This document shows, in pieces, positions 35,206-43,559 of a stretch of DNA of 64,000 nucleotides. The DNA is from an uncultured Collinsella sp. (lineage in GTDB: Bacteria > Actinomycetota > Coriobacteriia > Coriobacteriales > Coriobacteriaceae): assembly GCA_905209455.1 (NCBI GenBank), contig CAJLTA010000001.1:104874-168873 (forward strand). The letters are read 5' to 3'. The notes beneath the pieces are model-generated. The model ran no database searches. It had not been told where the DNA came from and saw only the letters and a program-made list of their open reading frames with translations. A program made the position numbers and the translations under genes. How positions within the stretch are numbered: position 1 is the first letter of the stretch; each line of letters starts with the position of its first letter.

Positions 35206-36054
35206 CTACTCCTGCGCGTCGAAATCGGGGCGTATGGCCAGGTAGCCCGCGAGTGCTTCCTCAGTGGCGGTGTAGTAGGTCATGGTCCCGTCGAGCTTGG
35301 CAATCTCGGCCATCTCGTCTTCGGTGAGGGAGAAGTCGAAGATGTTCGCGTTGTCGGCGATGTGGGCGGGGTTCTTGGAGCCGGGGATGATGGAGGTTCC
35401 CATCTGCACGTGCCAGCGCAGGATCACCTGGGCCGGGGTCTTGCCGTACTTCTCGGCGAGAGCGACGAAGACGGGCTCCTCCAGAAGACCTTTGTCGCCG
35501 TGGCCGAGCGGGTACCACGCCTCGATCACCGTGCCGTACGGCGCGAGGTAGGCGCGCAGGTCGCGCTGGGCGTGGTAGGGGTGGCACTCAACGGTCACGA
35601 GCTGCGGCTTGATGTCGGCGACCTCGATGACCTCGGCAATCTTGTCTTGCGGGAAGTTGGAGAGGCCGAGGGCGCGCACCTTGCCCGCGCGGTAGGCCTC
35701 CTCCATCGTGCGCCACGCGGCCAGGTAGTCGCCTACCGGCTGGTGCAGGATGAGCATGTCGACGTAGTCGAGCCCTAGGCGCTGGAGCGTGGCGTCCACC
35801 GCCGGCATGCCCGCGTCGTAGACACTCGGCCAGAGCTTGGTGGAGACGAAGATCTTGTCGCGTGCGATGCCGCTCTTGGCGATGGCACGGCCCACGGCGC
35901 GCTCGTTCATGTAGGCGTTGGCGGTGTCGATGTGCTCGTAGCCAGCCGTGAGCGCGGCGGTTGCGGCCGCCTCGGCCTCGGCCGGGGTCATGAGGAAGGT
36001 GCCCAAACCCTCGATGGGCATCTCTACGTCGTTGTTGAGCTTCAGATACTCCAT
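35206..36054 (-). CDS. Aldo/keto reductase
   Basis: 282 residues. NNDVEMPIEGLGTFLMTPAEAEA start; Asp/Tyr in HIDTANAYMNE; Lys in VSTKLW; His in LILHQPVGDY; cofactor segment IIPGSKNPAHIADN. Third AKR of this region, divergent from the LysR gene, which probably controls it. Confidence 0.9.
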   Translation of the reverse strand: MEYLKLNNDVEMPIEGLGTFLMTPAEAEAAATAALTAGYEHIDTANAYMNERAVGRAIAKSGIARDKIFVSTKLWPSVYDAGMPAVDATLQRLGLDYVDMLILHQPVGDYLAAWRTMEEAYRAGKVRALGLSNFPQDKIAEVIEVADIKPQLVTVECHPYHAQRDLRAYLAPYGTVIEAWYPLGHGDKGLLEEPVFVALAEKYGKTPAQVILRWHVQMGTSIIPGSKNPAHIADNANIFDFSLTEDEMAEIAKLDGTMTYYTATEEALAGYLAIRPDFDAQE

Positions 36055-36135
36055 GGTCTCCTCCTTAATGGTGACTTTTCGAATACGAGGCTACGGCGTT
36101 TACTGACGCGCGAGAAGTTCACGTTGGAATGATGG

Positions 36136-36154
36136 ATATAACCATGGGGTATAT
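36136..36154. promoter_or_regulatory. Probable LysR operator between AKR and lysR-type gene
   Basis: ATATAACCATGGGGTATAT matches its own reverse complement at 15 of 19 positions and sits between the divergent starts at 36054 and 36184. Its TATAACC half-site recurs before other genes of the region. Confidence 0.5.
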
Positions 36155-36183
36155 ACGGCACATAATGCGTGACAGGAGGATCG

Positions 36184-37083
36184 ATGTACAACCCACAGCT
36201 TGACACTTTCATCCGCGTGGCGGAGGCGGGCAGCTTCTCCAAGGCGGCACAAGAGTCCTTCATCACGCCCACGGCCGTCATCAAGCAGATGAACCTGCTG
36301 GAGTCGCGGCTAGGCCTTACGCTGTTCCACCGATCGCATCAGGGGCTTTCGCTTACGCGAGCAGGCAGGTCGCTGCTCGCCGACGCCCGCCATATCGTGC
36401 AGTATTCTCAAGAATCAATCGCACGCGCCCGCGTCGCCGAGCGCGGAGAGAAGCGCATCATCCGCGTGGGAGTGTCGCTCATGACGCCCAGCACGCCGCT
36501 CACGAAGCTGTGGCCGAAGGTGAAGGAACGTTGCCCTGGCATGAGCCTTCAGGTGGTCACGTTTGAAAACACGCCCTCGGCGGCGCGCGGTTTGGCGAAC
36601 CTCGGGCAAGACATGGATATCGTGGTGGGGATTTTCGACGATGCCTTTCTTAAAGAGCGCGGGTGCCTGGGCCTCGAGCTTTCGCGCGAGCCGCTCTGGT
36701 GCGCCGTTCCCATCGACAGCGAACTCGCCAAACGCGACATCGTCACATTCGACGACCTCCACAATCACAGTCTTATGCTTATACGCCGGGGCTGGAACGC
36801 CGAAATCGATCGCGTGCGCGACGAGATACTCTTGCATCATCCTCAAATCGCGCTCGTAGACTTTCCGCAATATCGGGCGGAGGTGTTCAATCGCGGCGCG
36901 AACGAGGACCTCGCGCTTGCGACGCTGCCGTTATGGGCCAACGTCCACCCCATGCTCAAAACCGTCCCTACCGATTGGGACTGTCTCGTGTCTTACGGAC
37001 TGCTTCATTCGCTGCAGCCCGCAGACCATGTGCGGGAGTTCCTCGATGCGGTGTCTGCCGTGCTCGAGGCAGAGCATCGATAG
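36184..37083 (+). CDS. LysR-family transcriptional regulator
   Basis: 299 residues from ATG 36184 (AGGAGG upstream). The N-terminal winged helix is typical: LDTFIRVAEAGSFSKAAQESFITPTAVIKQMNLLESRLGLTLFHRSHQGLSLTRAG, shown by the AxxGSFSKAA and LFxRxxxGxxLTxAG blocks. The substrate-binding domain (about 90-299) is complete. Divergent from an AKR; the likely local regulator of the AKR/flavodoxin genes. Confidence 0.9.
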   Translation: MYNPQLDTFIRVAEAGSFSKAAQESFITPTAVIKQMNLLESRLGLTLFHRSHQGLSLTRAGRSLLADARHIVQYSQESIARARVAERGEKRIIRVGVSLMTPSTPLTKLWPKVKERCPGMSLQVVTFENTPSAARGLANLGQDMDIVVGIFDDAFLKERGCLGLELSREPLWCAVPIDSELAKRDIVTFDDLHNHSLMLIRRGWNAEIDRVRDEILLHHPQIALVDFPQYRAEVFNRGANEDLALATLPLWANVHPMLKTVPTDWDCLVSYGLLHSLQPADHVREFLDAVSAVLEAEHR

Positions 37084-37225
37084 GCAATCGCGAGCAGATG
37101 CGCTTATGCCTATGGGAATAACGGGAACTGGCTTCTGAACTCGCGTTTTGATACCGTCGAGTACCGCCTGATGCTGTTTCGGCGTCGCCATAGAGCAAAG
37201 CCATCAGCGAAATAACGGGAATAAC

Positions 37226-37262
37226 AGCCTCCGAACCTTCTGGTTCGGAGGCTTTCTTTTTG
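37226..37262 (+). terminator. Strong rho-independent terminator after the lysR-type gene
   Basis: AGCCTCCGAACC (37226-37237) pairs perfectly with 37242-37253, loop TTCT, followed by TTCTTTTT. It lies about 140 bases downstream of the LysR stop; the gap between (37084-37225) holds no gene I can support. Confidence 0.85.
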
Positions 37263-37314
37263 CATGTCTGCCTAAAACGACTCCTTGCCAAAGCCCCTTG
37301 AGTATCGGGCGGCA

Positions 37315-37755
37315 CTATTGGGCGTGGGCGTTATCGTAGGTATCTTTGATCTCTTCCGGCAAATCGTCGGGAATCAGCGCCTTCACTCTATCCTCGTTGC
37401 CATCTTGGATCGCCTGCTCGTAGTACCAGCATTTGAACTTCAACATATCCAGCGCGCGGTTCATGTTCACGATCTCCGACTCCATGTGGGCCTTCCGCTC
37501 CTCGAACATGGCCTTGCGCTTGGGATATGTCGATGGGCCCTCCGCACACCATTCCATGAACAGCCGGATGTCCTTGATCTCCATCCCAGCCTTCTTTAAG
37601 CAATCGATGACCCGAAGCGCCTCGAGTTCCGTATCGCCGAATCGGCGAATGCCGGACGTCCGCTCCAATTCCGGGAACAATCCCTGCTTGTCGTAATAGC
37701 GCAGCGTGGAAACGGGCAGACCGAACATATCCGCCACCTGTCCGATTGTGTACAT
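37315..37755 (-). CDS. MerR-family transcriptional regulator
   Basis: 146 residues from ATG 37755 (GGAGGG upstream). YTIGQVADMFGLPVSTLRYYDKQGLFPELERTSGIRRF is the MerR winged helix, then a long dimerisation helix and EMEIKDIRLFMEW-type segment. No C-terminal metal-binding cysteines, so an AdhR/NmlR-like organic or electrophile sensor is more likely. Divergent from the decarboxylase-cupin gene across a MerR-type operator. Confidence 0.88.
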   Translation of the reverse strand: MYTIGQVADMFGLPVSTLRYYDKQGLFPELERTSGIRRFGDTELEALRVIDCLKKAGMEIKDIRLFMEWCAEGPSTYPKRKAMFEERKAHMESEIVNMNRALDMLKFKCWYYEQAIQDGNEDRVKALIPDDLPEEIKDTYDNAHAQ

Positions 37756-37786
37756 GGTCCCTCCGGACAAATCTCGAATTTACTCC

Positions 37787-37809
37787 TTGACCTAAAGTCA
37801 GGTTTAGGT
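37787..37809 (+). promoter_or_regulatory. MerR-type promoter-operator
   Basis: TTGACC (-35) at 37787 overlaps the inverted repeat ACCTAAA (37790-37796)/TTTAGGT (37803-37809). A dyad set between -35 and -10 is the MerR family arrangement. It probably drives the genes at 38032-39770. Confidence 0.65.
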
Positions 37810-38031
37810 ATTACCTTCATTTTCGTCAATATAAATTGGGAGCGCAAGGGATTTTCGCCAAAGGCGCACACTTGCCGGAACGGTATTCGCCGGCGGCTTG
37901 AACGGCGTGGGCGAAATCGGCGGGCATCCCGCTCTTGAGCAGGCGCGACGAATGGGCACAGGAGTCTAGGCGCGGCCTAGCTGGGCGGAAGCAGTTTTGC
38001 ACTCAAAACCATCGACAGGAGGAAATCGATC

Positions 38032-38796
38032 ATGGCAATCAAACAGACAGCGGGCAGAGATGCCCTGGGGGACTTTGCTCCCAAATTCGCACAGCTCAAT
38101 GACGATGTGCTGTTCGGCGAGGTGTGGAGCCGAGAAGACAGGCTTTCCCTTCGAGACCGCAGCGTGGTGACGGTGGTTGCCTTGATGGCACAGGGGCTGA
38201 CGGACTCTTCGTTCCAATATCATCTGATGTCCGCAAAGAACAACGGCGTGACCAGGGCGGAGATAGCGGAAATCCTTACGCACGCGGCGTTTTACGCAGG
38301 CTGGCCCAAGGCATGGGCGGCCTTTCGCATGGCGAAGGAGGTCTGGGCGGATAGCGATGCCGCCGACGCAAGAACCAAGCATCAAAACGAGATGGCCTTT
38401 CCCATCGGTGCCCCCAACGACGCATTTGCGAAGTACTTTATCGGGCAAAGCTACCTCGCGCCCCTTTCCACCGAGCAGGTCGGCATTTACAACGTTACGT
38501 TCGAGCCAGGCTGCCGCAACAACTGGCACACCCATCACGCCAAAAGCGGCGGCGGGCAGATTCTCGTCTGCGTGGCTGGCCGAGGGTTTTACCAGGAATG
38601 GGGCAAACCGGCACAGGAGCTGTGCCCCGGCGATGTAGTAAATATTCCCGCAGGCGTAAAGCACTGGCACGGTGCGGCGCCCGACAGCTGGTTCTCCCAT
38701 CTCGCGGTGGAGGTTCCGGGCGAGGAGGCCTCCAACGAGTGGTTGGAGCCCGTGGACGACGAGCAATACCTTAAAGCGACTGACAAGGAGGTTTAG
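38032..38796 (+). CDS. Carboxymuconolactone decarboxylase-cupin fusion
   Basis: 254 residues, two domains. Residues 10-110 are an AhpD/CMD fold (LSLRDRSVVTVVALMAQG, EIAEILTHAAFYAGWPKAWAAF) but with THAAFYAG where peroxidase members have a CxxC, so no disulfide pair. Residues about 140-250 are a cupin with the metal-binding NNWHTHHAKSGGGQILVCVAG and PGDVVNIPAGVKHWHGA. Starts behind AGGAGG. The hydrolase gene follows after 2 bases. Confidence 0.88.
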   Translation: MAIKQTAGRDALGDFAPKFAQLNDDVLFGEVWSREDRLSLRDRSVVTVVALMAQGLTDSSFQYHLMSAKNNGVTRAEIAEILTHAAFYAGWPKAWAAFRMAKEVWADSDAADARTKHQNEMAFPIGAPNDAFAKYFIGQSYLAPLSTEQVGIYNVTFEPGCRNNWHTHHAKSGGGQILVCVAGRGFYQEWGKPAQELCPGDVVNIPAGVKHWHGAAPDSWFSHLAVEVPGEEASNEWLEPVDDEQYLKATDKEV

Positions 38797-38798
38797 GT

Positions 38799-39770
38799 AT
38801 GGAACAGTTGAATCTGACGCAGGAATGGGACAAAGTATTCCCCAAAAGCGACAAGGTTGAGCACAGCAAGGCGACCTTCCATAACCGATACGGCATCACG
38901 CTGGTGGCTGACGTCTACGTGCCTAAGAACGCGGAAGGCAAACTGCCCGCCATCGCCGTCAGCGGCCCGTTTGGCGCGGTGAAGGAACAGTCCTCCGGTC
39001 TGTACGCGCAGAAAATGGCGGAGCTGGGCTTTTTCGCAATTGCCTTCGACCCGTCCTATACCGGCGAGAGCGGCGGTGCGCCCCGCTATGTAGCATCGCC
39101 GGACATCAACACCGAGGATTTCTGCGCAGCGGTTGATTTCCTCTCTGTGCAGGAAAACGTCGACCCGGAGCGTATCGGCATCATCGGTATCTGCGGTTGG
39201 GGCGGCATGGCAGTCAATGCGGCGGCTATCGACACCCGTATCAAAGCTACCGCGGCTATGACCATGTACGATATGACCCGCGTGACCGCAAACGGCTATT
39301 TTGACGCCGAGGATTCCGAGCAGGCGCGCTTTGAAAAGCGGAAAGCGCTGAATGCGCAGCGCACCGAGGACTATAAAAACGGCAGCTATGCGCTGGCGGG
39401 CGGCGTGGTCGATCCGCTACCGGAGGATGCGCCGCAGTTTTTAGCGGACTATTACGCCTACTACAAAACTCCGCGAGGCTACCATTCCCGCAGCCTGAAC
39501 TCCAACGGTGGCTGGAATGTGACGTCCTCGCTGTCGTTTATGAATATGCCGATTCTGCAGTACGCCGGCGAGATCCGCTCCGCCGTGCTGCTGGTGCACG
39601 GCGAGAAGGCGCACTCCCGCTATTTCAGCGAAACCGCGTATAGCAAGCTGACGGGGGACAACAAGGAATTGCTCATTATCCCCGGTGCCAGCCATACCGA
39701 CCTCTACGATCAGATGGATATCATTCCGTTCGAAAAGCTGAAAGCATTCTTTGAGGAGTATTTGAAATAA
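38799..39770 (+). CDS. Alpha/beta hydrolase with Cys nucleophile
   Basis: 323 residues, cytoplasmic. The core is a dienelactone-hydrolase-like fold: LPAIAVSGPFGAVKEQSSGLYAQ, FDPSYTGESGG, then the nucleophile elbow IGIICGWGG-type (IIGICGWGGMA), where Cys replaces Ser in G-x-C-x-G. His in GASHTDLYD. Known Cys-elbow hydrolases include dienelactone hydrolase. Codon use is less GC-rich than in the core, suggesting transfer of the MerR-CMD/cupin-hydrolase unit from Firmicutes. Confidence 0.85.
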   Translation: MEQLNLTQEWDKVFPKSDKVEHSKATFHNRYGITLVADVYVPKNAEGKLPAIAVSGPFGAVKEQSSGLYAQKMAELGFFAIAFDPSYTGESGGAPRYVASPDINTEDFCAAVDFLSVQENVDPERIGIIGICGWGGMAVNAAAIDTRIKATAAMTMYDMTRVTANGYFDAEDSEQARFEKRKALNAQRTEDYKNGSYALAGGVVDPLPEDAPQFLADYYAYYKTPRGYHSRSLNSNGGWNVTSSLSFMNMPILQYAGEIRSAVLLVHGEKAHSRYFSETAYSKLTGDNKELLIIPGASHTDLYDQMDIIPFEKLKAFFEEYLK

Positions 39771-39817
39771 GGCGTGCCTTGATTTAATGCCAAGCCTCCA
39801 GCAACGATTCTTCTAAA

Positions 39818-39829
39818 GAGTGGGAGTAG
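39818..39829 (+). other. Putative attachment site copy 4 (guaA 3'-end 12-mer)
   Basis: GAGTGGGAGTAG, identical to the last four codons of guaA, 48 bases after the hydrolase stop and outside any gene. It would mark the right end of segment C, before core-like genes resume. Confidence 0.45.
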
Positions 39830-39918
39830 TTGAAACGAGGCGATTGAATAACTCCATCTGTTTTGGTTAAAACAAAAAAACATGCCGCGCGCCTGCGGCA
39901 TAAAGGAGGGAGATTTCT

Positions 39919-40449
39919 ATGAAAATCGTTGTATTGAGCGGCAGCCCGCGCAAGGGCGCCAATACCGACACCATGGTCGAGGCGTTTGCCGAGACCGCGC
40001 GCGAGGGCGGCAATACGGTCGAGGTCATCCGCGTTGCCGGCAAAAAGATCGCCGGCTGCCTGGGATGCCAGTACTGCTTTGCCCATGAGGGCACCTGCGT
40101 GCAAAAGGACGACATGGCCGGCGTGATCGAGTCGCTGAAAGACGCCGACATGGTTGTCTTCGCTTCGCCCATCTACTGGTTTGATATCACTGCGCAGGAG
40201 AAAGCTGCCATTGACCGCCTGTACGCCTTCGGTGCTACGGGCTTCCCGTTCACCAAGACGGCCCTTTTGCTCGATAGCCACAGCGAGGGCGTCTATGACG
40301 CGGCGATCGCCATGTACAAGTCAACCTGCGCGTACTGCAAGTGGGAGGACCAGGGCATTGTCACCATCAGCGGTATGACCGAGCGCGACAGCATGGCATC
40401 CTCGCCCAAGTTGGAAGGGGTGCGAGAGCTCGCCCGCAAGTTGGCCTAA
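39919..40449 (+). CDS. Iron-sulfur flavoprotein (NADPH-dependent FMN reductase family)
   Basis: 176 residues. MKIVVLSGSPRKGANTDTMVEAF binds FMN. CLGCQYCFAHEGTCVQKDDM has the compact cysteine cluster of Isf-type iron-sulfur flavoproteins. FASPIYWFDITAQEKAAIDRLYAF is the second flavin segment. A GGAGGGAG ribosome site follows a small hairpin (ATGCCGC/GCGGCAT near 39882). Confidence 0.9.
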   Translation: MKIVVLSGSPRKGANTDTMVEAFAETAREGGNTVEVIRVAGKKIAGCLGCQYCFAHEGTCVQKDDMAGVIESLKDADMVVFASPIYWFDITAQEKAAIDRLYAFGATGFPFTKTALLLDSHSEGVYDAAIAMYKSTCAYCKWEDQGIVTISGMTERDSMASSPKLEGVRELARKLA

Positions 40450-40462
40450 GGGCAAGAAAAAC

Positions 40463-40528
40463 GCATGGCAATCGGTGTTGGTGGAAAATACTTGCTGTCC
40501 TTACCAAGAGGAATGCCGATTGCCATGC
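40463..40528. repeat. Long hairpin after the flavoprotein gene
   Basis: GCATGGCAATCGG (40463-40475) pairs perfectly with 40516-40528. Inside, TTGGT and ACCAA can extend the fold. It is larger than a simple terminator and lacks a T-run; it could be an element end or a structured 3' region. Confidence 0.45.
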
Positions 40529-40558
40529 AACGATGCTCCAGCGGACAATTCCGGTGTG

Positions 40559-41061
40559 CTAAAACGCCTTCTCGTTCAAGAATTCCCTGAACGCGGGGAT
40601 GTCAAAGCCAACGAGACCACGTCCACGTTCCCCGACAACGCCGTCCTCGAGGAGGCGGCGTTTGTATTGGCTTGCGTAGTTGCTGGCGACGCCCATGCGT
40701 TTGGCTATCTCCGAGACCCTGCTGGGGCCAGAATCAGGCAGCATCGCGAGCAAAAACTCAATGTCTTTATCGGAAAGCTCCCGATAGGTCGTTTCGAGAG
40801 AAGTCCGATGTCATGTTTTTCGAGTTGCTTAAAGATGCCATTCATGCGCGTGCGCCAGTTGCCCTGAGCCTCTTGAGCATATGTCCAATCGATGCCCACT
40901 GGGCCAATTTGAACACCGTTTATGCGCGCGTGAGGCTGTGAGAGGTAGCTATCTGCGGCTTCTTTGGTTCGCTCGATAATATCTTCGAGCATGCCTGGCA
41001 TGGCGGAGACATTTGCTGCGATCCATGGTGGCCCCTTTGCAAGTTTTGCTGTTTTTTGCAA
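40559..41061 (-). pseudogene. AAA-family ATPase with internal deletion
   Basis: The minus strand reads IAANVSAMPGMLEDIIERTKEAADSYL ... ARINGVQIGPVGIDW ... GIFKQLEKHDI (N-terminal part), then changes frame. It resumes TTYRELSDKDIEFLLAMLPDSG-PSRVSEIAKRMGVASNYASQYKRRLLEDGVVGERGRGLVGFDIPAFREFLNEKAF, the C-terminal winged helix. The Walker A start and a middle part of some 200-250 residues are missing. A second, differently broken copy lies at 54510-54893. In both places the topoisomerase A-subunit C-terminus is the neighbour. Confidence 0.75.
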
Positions 41062-41092
41062 GTTATGCTAACTTTTGCAAGTTTTACTAACG
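41036..41092. repeat. Three 19-bp tandem repeats upstream of the AAA pseudogene
   Basis: TTTGCAAGTT starts at 41036, 41055 and 41074, exactly 19 bases apart; the remaining 9 bases of each unit are similar (TTGCTG, ATGCTA, TTACTA). Nineteen bases is nearly two helical turns, so proteins could bind in a row on one face. Position at the start of the ATPase gene suggests an operator array. Confidence 0.75.
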
Positions 41093-41183
41093 ACTGACCA
41101 AAGGGCATCGAAGCAGTGACGCTGACATTTTTTACGCAGAAAAATAAGCAGAAATCAATTAATCTGCGTTAAGAAATAGTTGA

Positions 41184-41236
41184 GAAGAAAAACGACGAGT
41201 CCCGGGCGCAATGTCGTTGCGCTCCGGGCCTCGTCG
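41184..41236 (-). terminator. Terminator of the topoisomerase operon
   Basis: A nearly 20-bp stem (CGACGAG at 41193 with CTCGTCG at 41230-41236, one bulge) is followed on the minus strand by TTTTTCTTC. It lies about 40 bases after the stop at 41274. Confidence 0.85.
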
Positions 41237-41273
41237 CTTTGCGAAGTATCTAACGATCTCGTTGCCGTGGTAC

Positions 41274-43514
41274 CTAGTCAAACAAACTCGGCATGTCGTT
41301 TTCTTTCATGAGGGCACCGGCGGAGGGTAGGCTCTGCGCGGTGAATTTCTCGGCCGAGACGCCGGCGCCAAGGATCTCCTCGGTCGTGCCGACGGTGGTG
41401 ACCGAGCGGCCCTTCTTGGCGGTAAAGGCCTGGACGCCCTGCGTGTTAGTGGTCGTCTTGGTCTTGAGCAGCGACGTGTTGAAGTTCATCAGGCGGTAGT
41501 CGCTCGAGACCAGCGCGATGTCGCGATCTTCCTTGAGCACCTGTGCATACAGCAGTTTGCTGCCGCCGTAGATGGCGTTCTTGAGGCGTTTGCGGTTGGT
41601 CTTGGTGACGTATCCAGAAAGCGCAACGCGCACCACGCGGCCGTTTTCAAAGACAAACAGCACGTCGGCCTTATAGTCCTCGGGGTCGATGACCCAGATG
41701 ACGCTCTCGTCGGGTTCCATCTCAAGATCGGTCGGCAGGTACGAGCCCAGCTGGGCCGACTTGGTGTCCTCAAACGCTGCGACCTTGCACTTGTATACCT
41801 GGCTCTTGTTGGTAAAGACCAGCAGCTCGTGGGTGTTGGAGGACGGGAACTCGATAAAGGGTTTGTCGCCGTCCTTGTACTTGAGCGTGGTCGCCTTCTT
41901 GAGTACGCGATCCGTCATCTTCTTAAGGTAGCCATCGCGCGAGAGCATGATGGTGACCGGGTACTCGTCGACCTCGGGCTCCAAGCTTACCTCGATAACC
42001 TCATGGGGCTCGATCCTGCCCGTGCGGCGCGGCATCACGTACTTCTTGTTGACCGCGGCCAGCTCATCGCTGATGACCTTCTTGATGTTCTCCTCGCTGG
42101 AGAGGATCTCCTCAAGCTCGGCGATCTCTCCCTCGAGCTTGGCAATGTCCTTGGTGCGGTTGAGAATGTACTCTTCGTTAATGTTGCGGAGCTTGAGCTC
42201 GGCAACAAACTCTGCCTGGGTTTCGTCGATATCGAAACCCTTCATAAGGTTGGGCACGACCTCGGCCTCGAGCTTAGTGCCGCGGATGATGGCGATAGCC
42301 TTGTCGATGTCGAGCAGAATCGCCTCGAGGCCGTGCAGCAGATGCAGTCGCTCGGACTTTTTGCCCAGGTCAAAGATAATGCGGCGTCGCGTAGACTGGA
42401 TACGCCACTTGACCCACTCGTGCAGGATCTGGCGCACGCCCATAACGCGAGGGTAACCGTCGACCAGCACGTTGAAGTTGCACGAGAACGAATCCTGCAG
42501 CGTGGTCGAGCGGTAGAGTTTGGCCATGAGCTTGTCGGGGTCGACGCCGCGCTTAAGGTCGATGGCGATGCGCAGACCCGAAAGGTCGGTCTCGTCGCGG
42601 ATGTCGGCAATCTCCTTGACCTTGCCCTCCTTGGAGAGCTTGACGATGCGCTCGATGATGACATCGGTCTTGGTGGTGTAGGGGATCTCGTAGACCTCGA
42701 TGATGCGCTCTTCGGGAATCCAGCGCCAGCGGGAGCGGATCTGGAAGCTGCCGAGGCCGGTCTCGATGATCTTCTCCATCTCCTCGCGGCGGTAGATGAT
42801 CTCGCCGCCGGTCGAGAAGTCGGGCATGGGCATGTACTCGAGCAGGTCGCAGCCGGGATCCTTGAGGTAGTGCATCGTTGCGGTACAGACCTCGTTGAGG
42901 TTGAAACCGCAGATGTCGGATGCCATGGCGACGCCGATGCCCTTGTTGGCCGAGACGAGGATATTGGGGAACGTGGTGGGCAGCAGGCGCGGCTCCTTCA
43001 TGGCGCCGTCGTAGCTGTCAACGAAGTCGACCGGGTCCTTGTCGATGTCCTTGAAGATCTCGGCGCTGATGGGGGAGAGCTTGGCCTCGGTATAACGCGA
43101 GGCGGCGTAGCTCAGGTCGCCCGAATAGTACTTGCCAAAGTTGCCCTTCGACTCAACGAAGGGGGCGAGCAGTGCCTCATTGCCGGTGGCCAGACGTACC
43201 ATCGTTTCGTAGATCGCGGCATCGCCGTGCGGGTTGAGCTTCATGGTCTGGCCCACGATGTTGGCGCTCTTCTGGCGCTCGCCCTTGAGCAGGCCCATCT
43301 TGTACATGGTGTAGAGCAGCTTGCGGTGCGAGGGCTTAAAGCCGTCGATCTCGGGGAACGCACGTGAGACGTTGACACTCATGGCGTAGGGCATGTAGTT
43401 GACCTCGAGCGTCTGCGTGATCGGCTGGTCGGTGACCTCGGAGTGCAGGCCGATGACGTTCTCGGCGTTAACCTGCTTTTTCTTTGGCTGGTTCTTCGTC
43501 TTCTTCTTTGCCAC
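41274..43514 (-). CDS. DNA topoisomerase IV/gyrase subunit A-like protein (divergent)
   Basis: 746 residues. Breakage-reunion subunit of a type IIA topoisomerase. VNYMPYAMSVNVSRAFPEIDGFKPSHRKLLYTMYKMG and IVGQTMKLNPHGDAAIYETMVRLA are the conserved N-terminal parts. The active-site Tyr is in AASRYTEAKLS. The C-terminal part is short, with weak beta-pinwheel character. The usual GHGNFGS segment reads SKGNFGKYYSGD, so this is a divergent lineage rather than canonical GyrA. Lysine-rich start MAKKKTKNQPKKKQ. It follows the B-subunit gene by 45 bases. Confidence 0.88.
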   Translation of the reverse strand: MAKKKTKNQPKKKQVNAENVIGLHSEVTDQPITQTLEVNYMPYAMSVNVSRAFPEIDGFKPSHRKLLYTMYKMGLLKGERQKSANIVGQTMKLNPHGDAAIYETMVRLATGNEALLAPFVESKGNFGKYYSGDLSYAASRYTEAKLSPISAEIFKDIDKDPVDFVDSYDGAMKEPRLLPTTFPNILVSANKGIGVAMASDICGFNLNEVCTATMHYLKDPGCDLLEYMPMPDFSTGGEIIYRREEMEKIIETGLGSFQIRSRWRWIPEERIIEVYEIPYTTKTDVIIERIVKLSKEGKVKEIADIRDETDLSGLRIAIDLKRGVDPDKLMAKLYRSTTLQDSFSCNFNVLVDGYPRVMGVRQILHEWVKWRIQSTRRRIIFDLGKKSERLHLLHGLEAILLDIDKAIAIIRGTKLEAEVVPNLMKGFDIDETQAEFVAELKLRNINEEYILNRTKDIAKLEGEIAELEEILSSEENIKKVISDELAAVNKKYVMPRRTGRIEPHEVIEVSLEPEVDEYPVTIMLSRDGYLKKMTDRVLKKATTLKYKDGDKPFIEFPSSNTHELLVFTNKSQVYKCKVAAFEDTKSAQLGSYLPTDLEMEPDESVIWVIDPEDYKADVLFVFENGRVVRVALSGYVTKTNRKRLKNAIYGGSKLLYAQVLKEDRDIALVSSDYRLMNFNTSLLKTKTTTNTQGVQAFTAKKGRSVTTVGTTEEILGAGVSAEKFTAQSLPSAGALMKENDMPSLFD

Positions 43515-43559
43515 GATATCCTCTTGAACTTCTTATAGGCCGTCGTTGTCGATTTGCTG

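Noticed and set aside
37084..37225. Coding remnant between the LysR gene and its terminator
   Set aside because: Short frames on both strands, no recognisable protein; repeated AATAACGGGA is noted but not interpretable.
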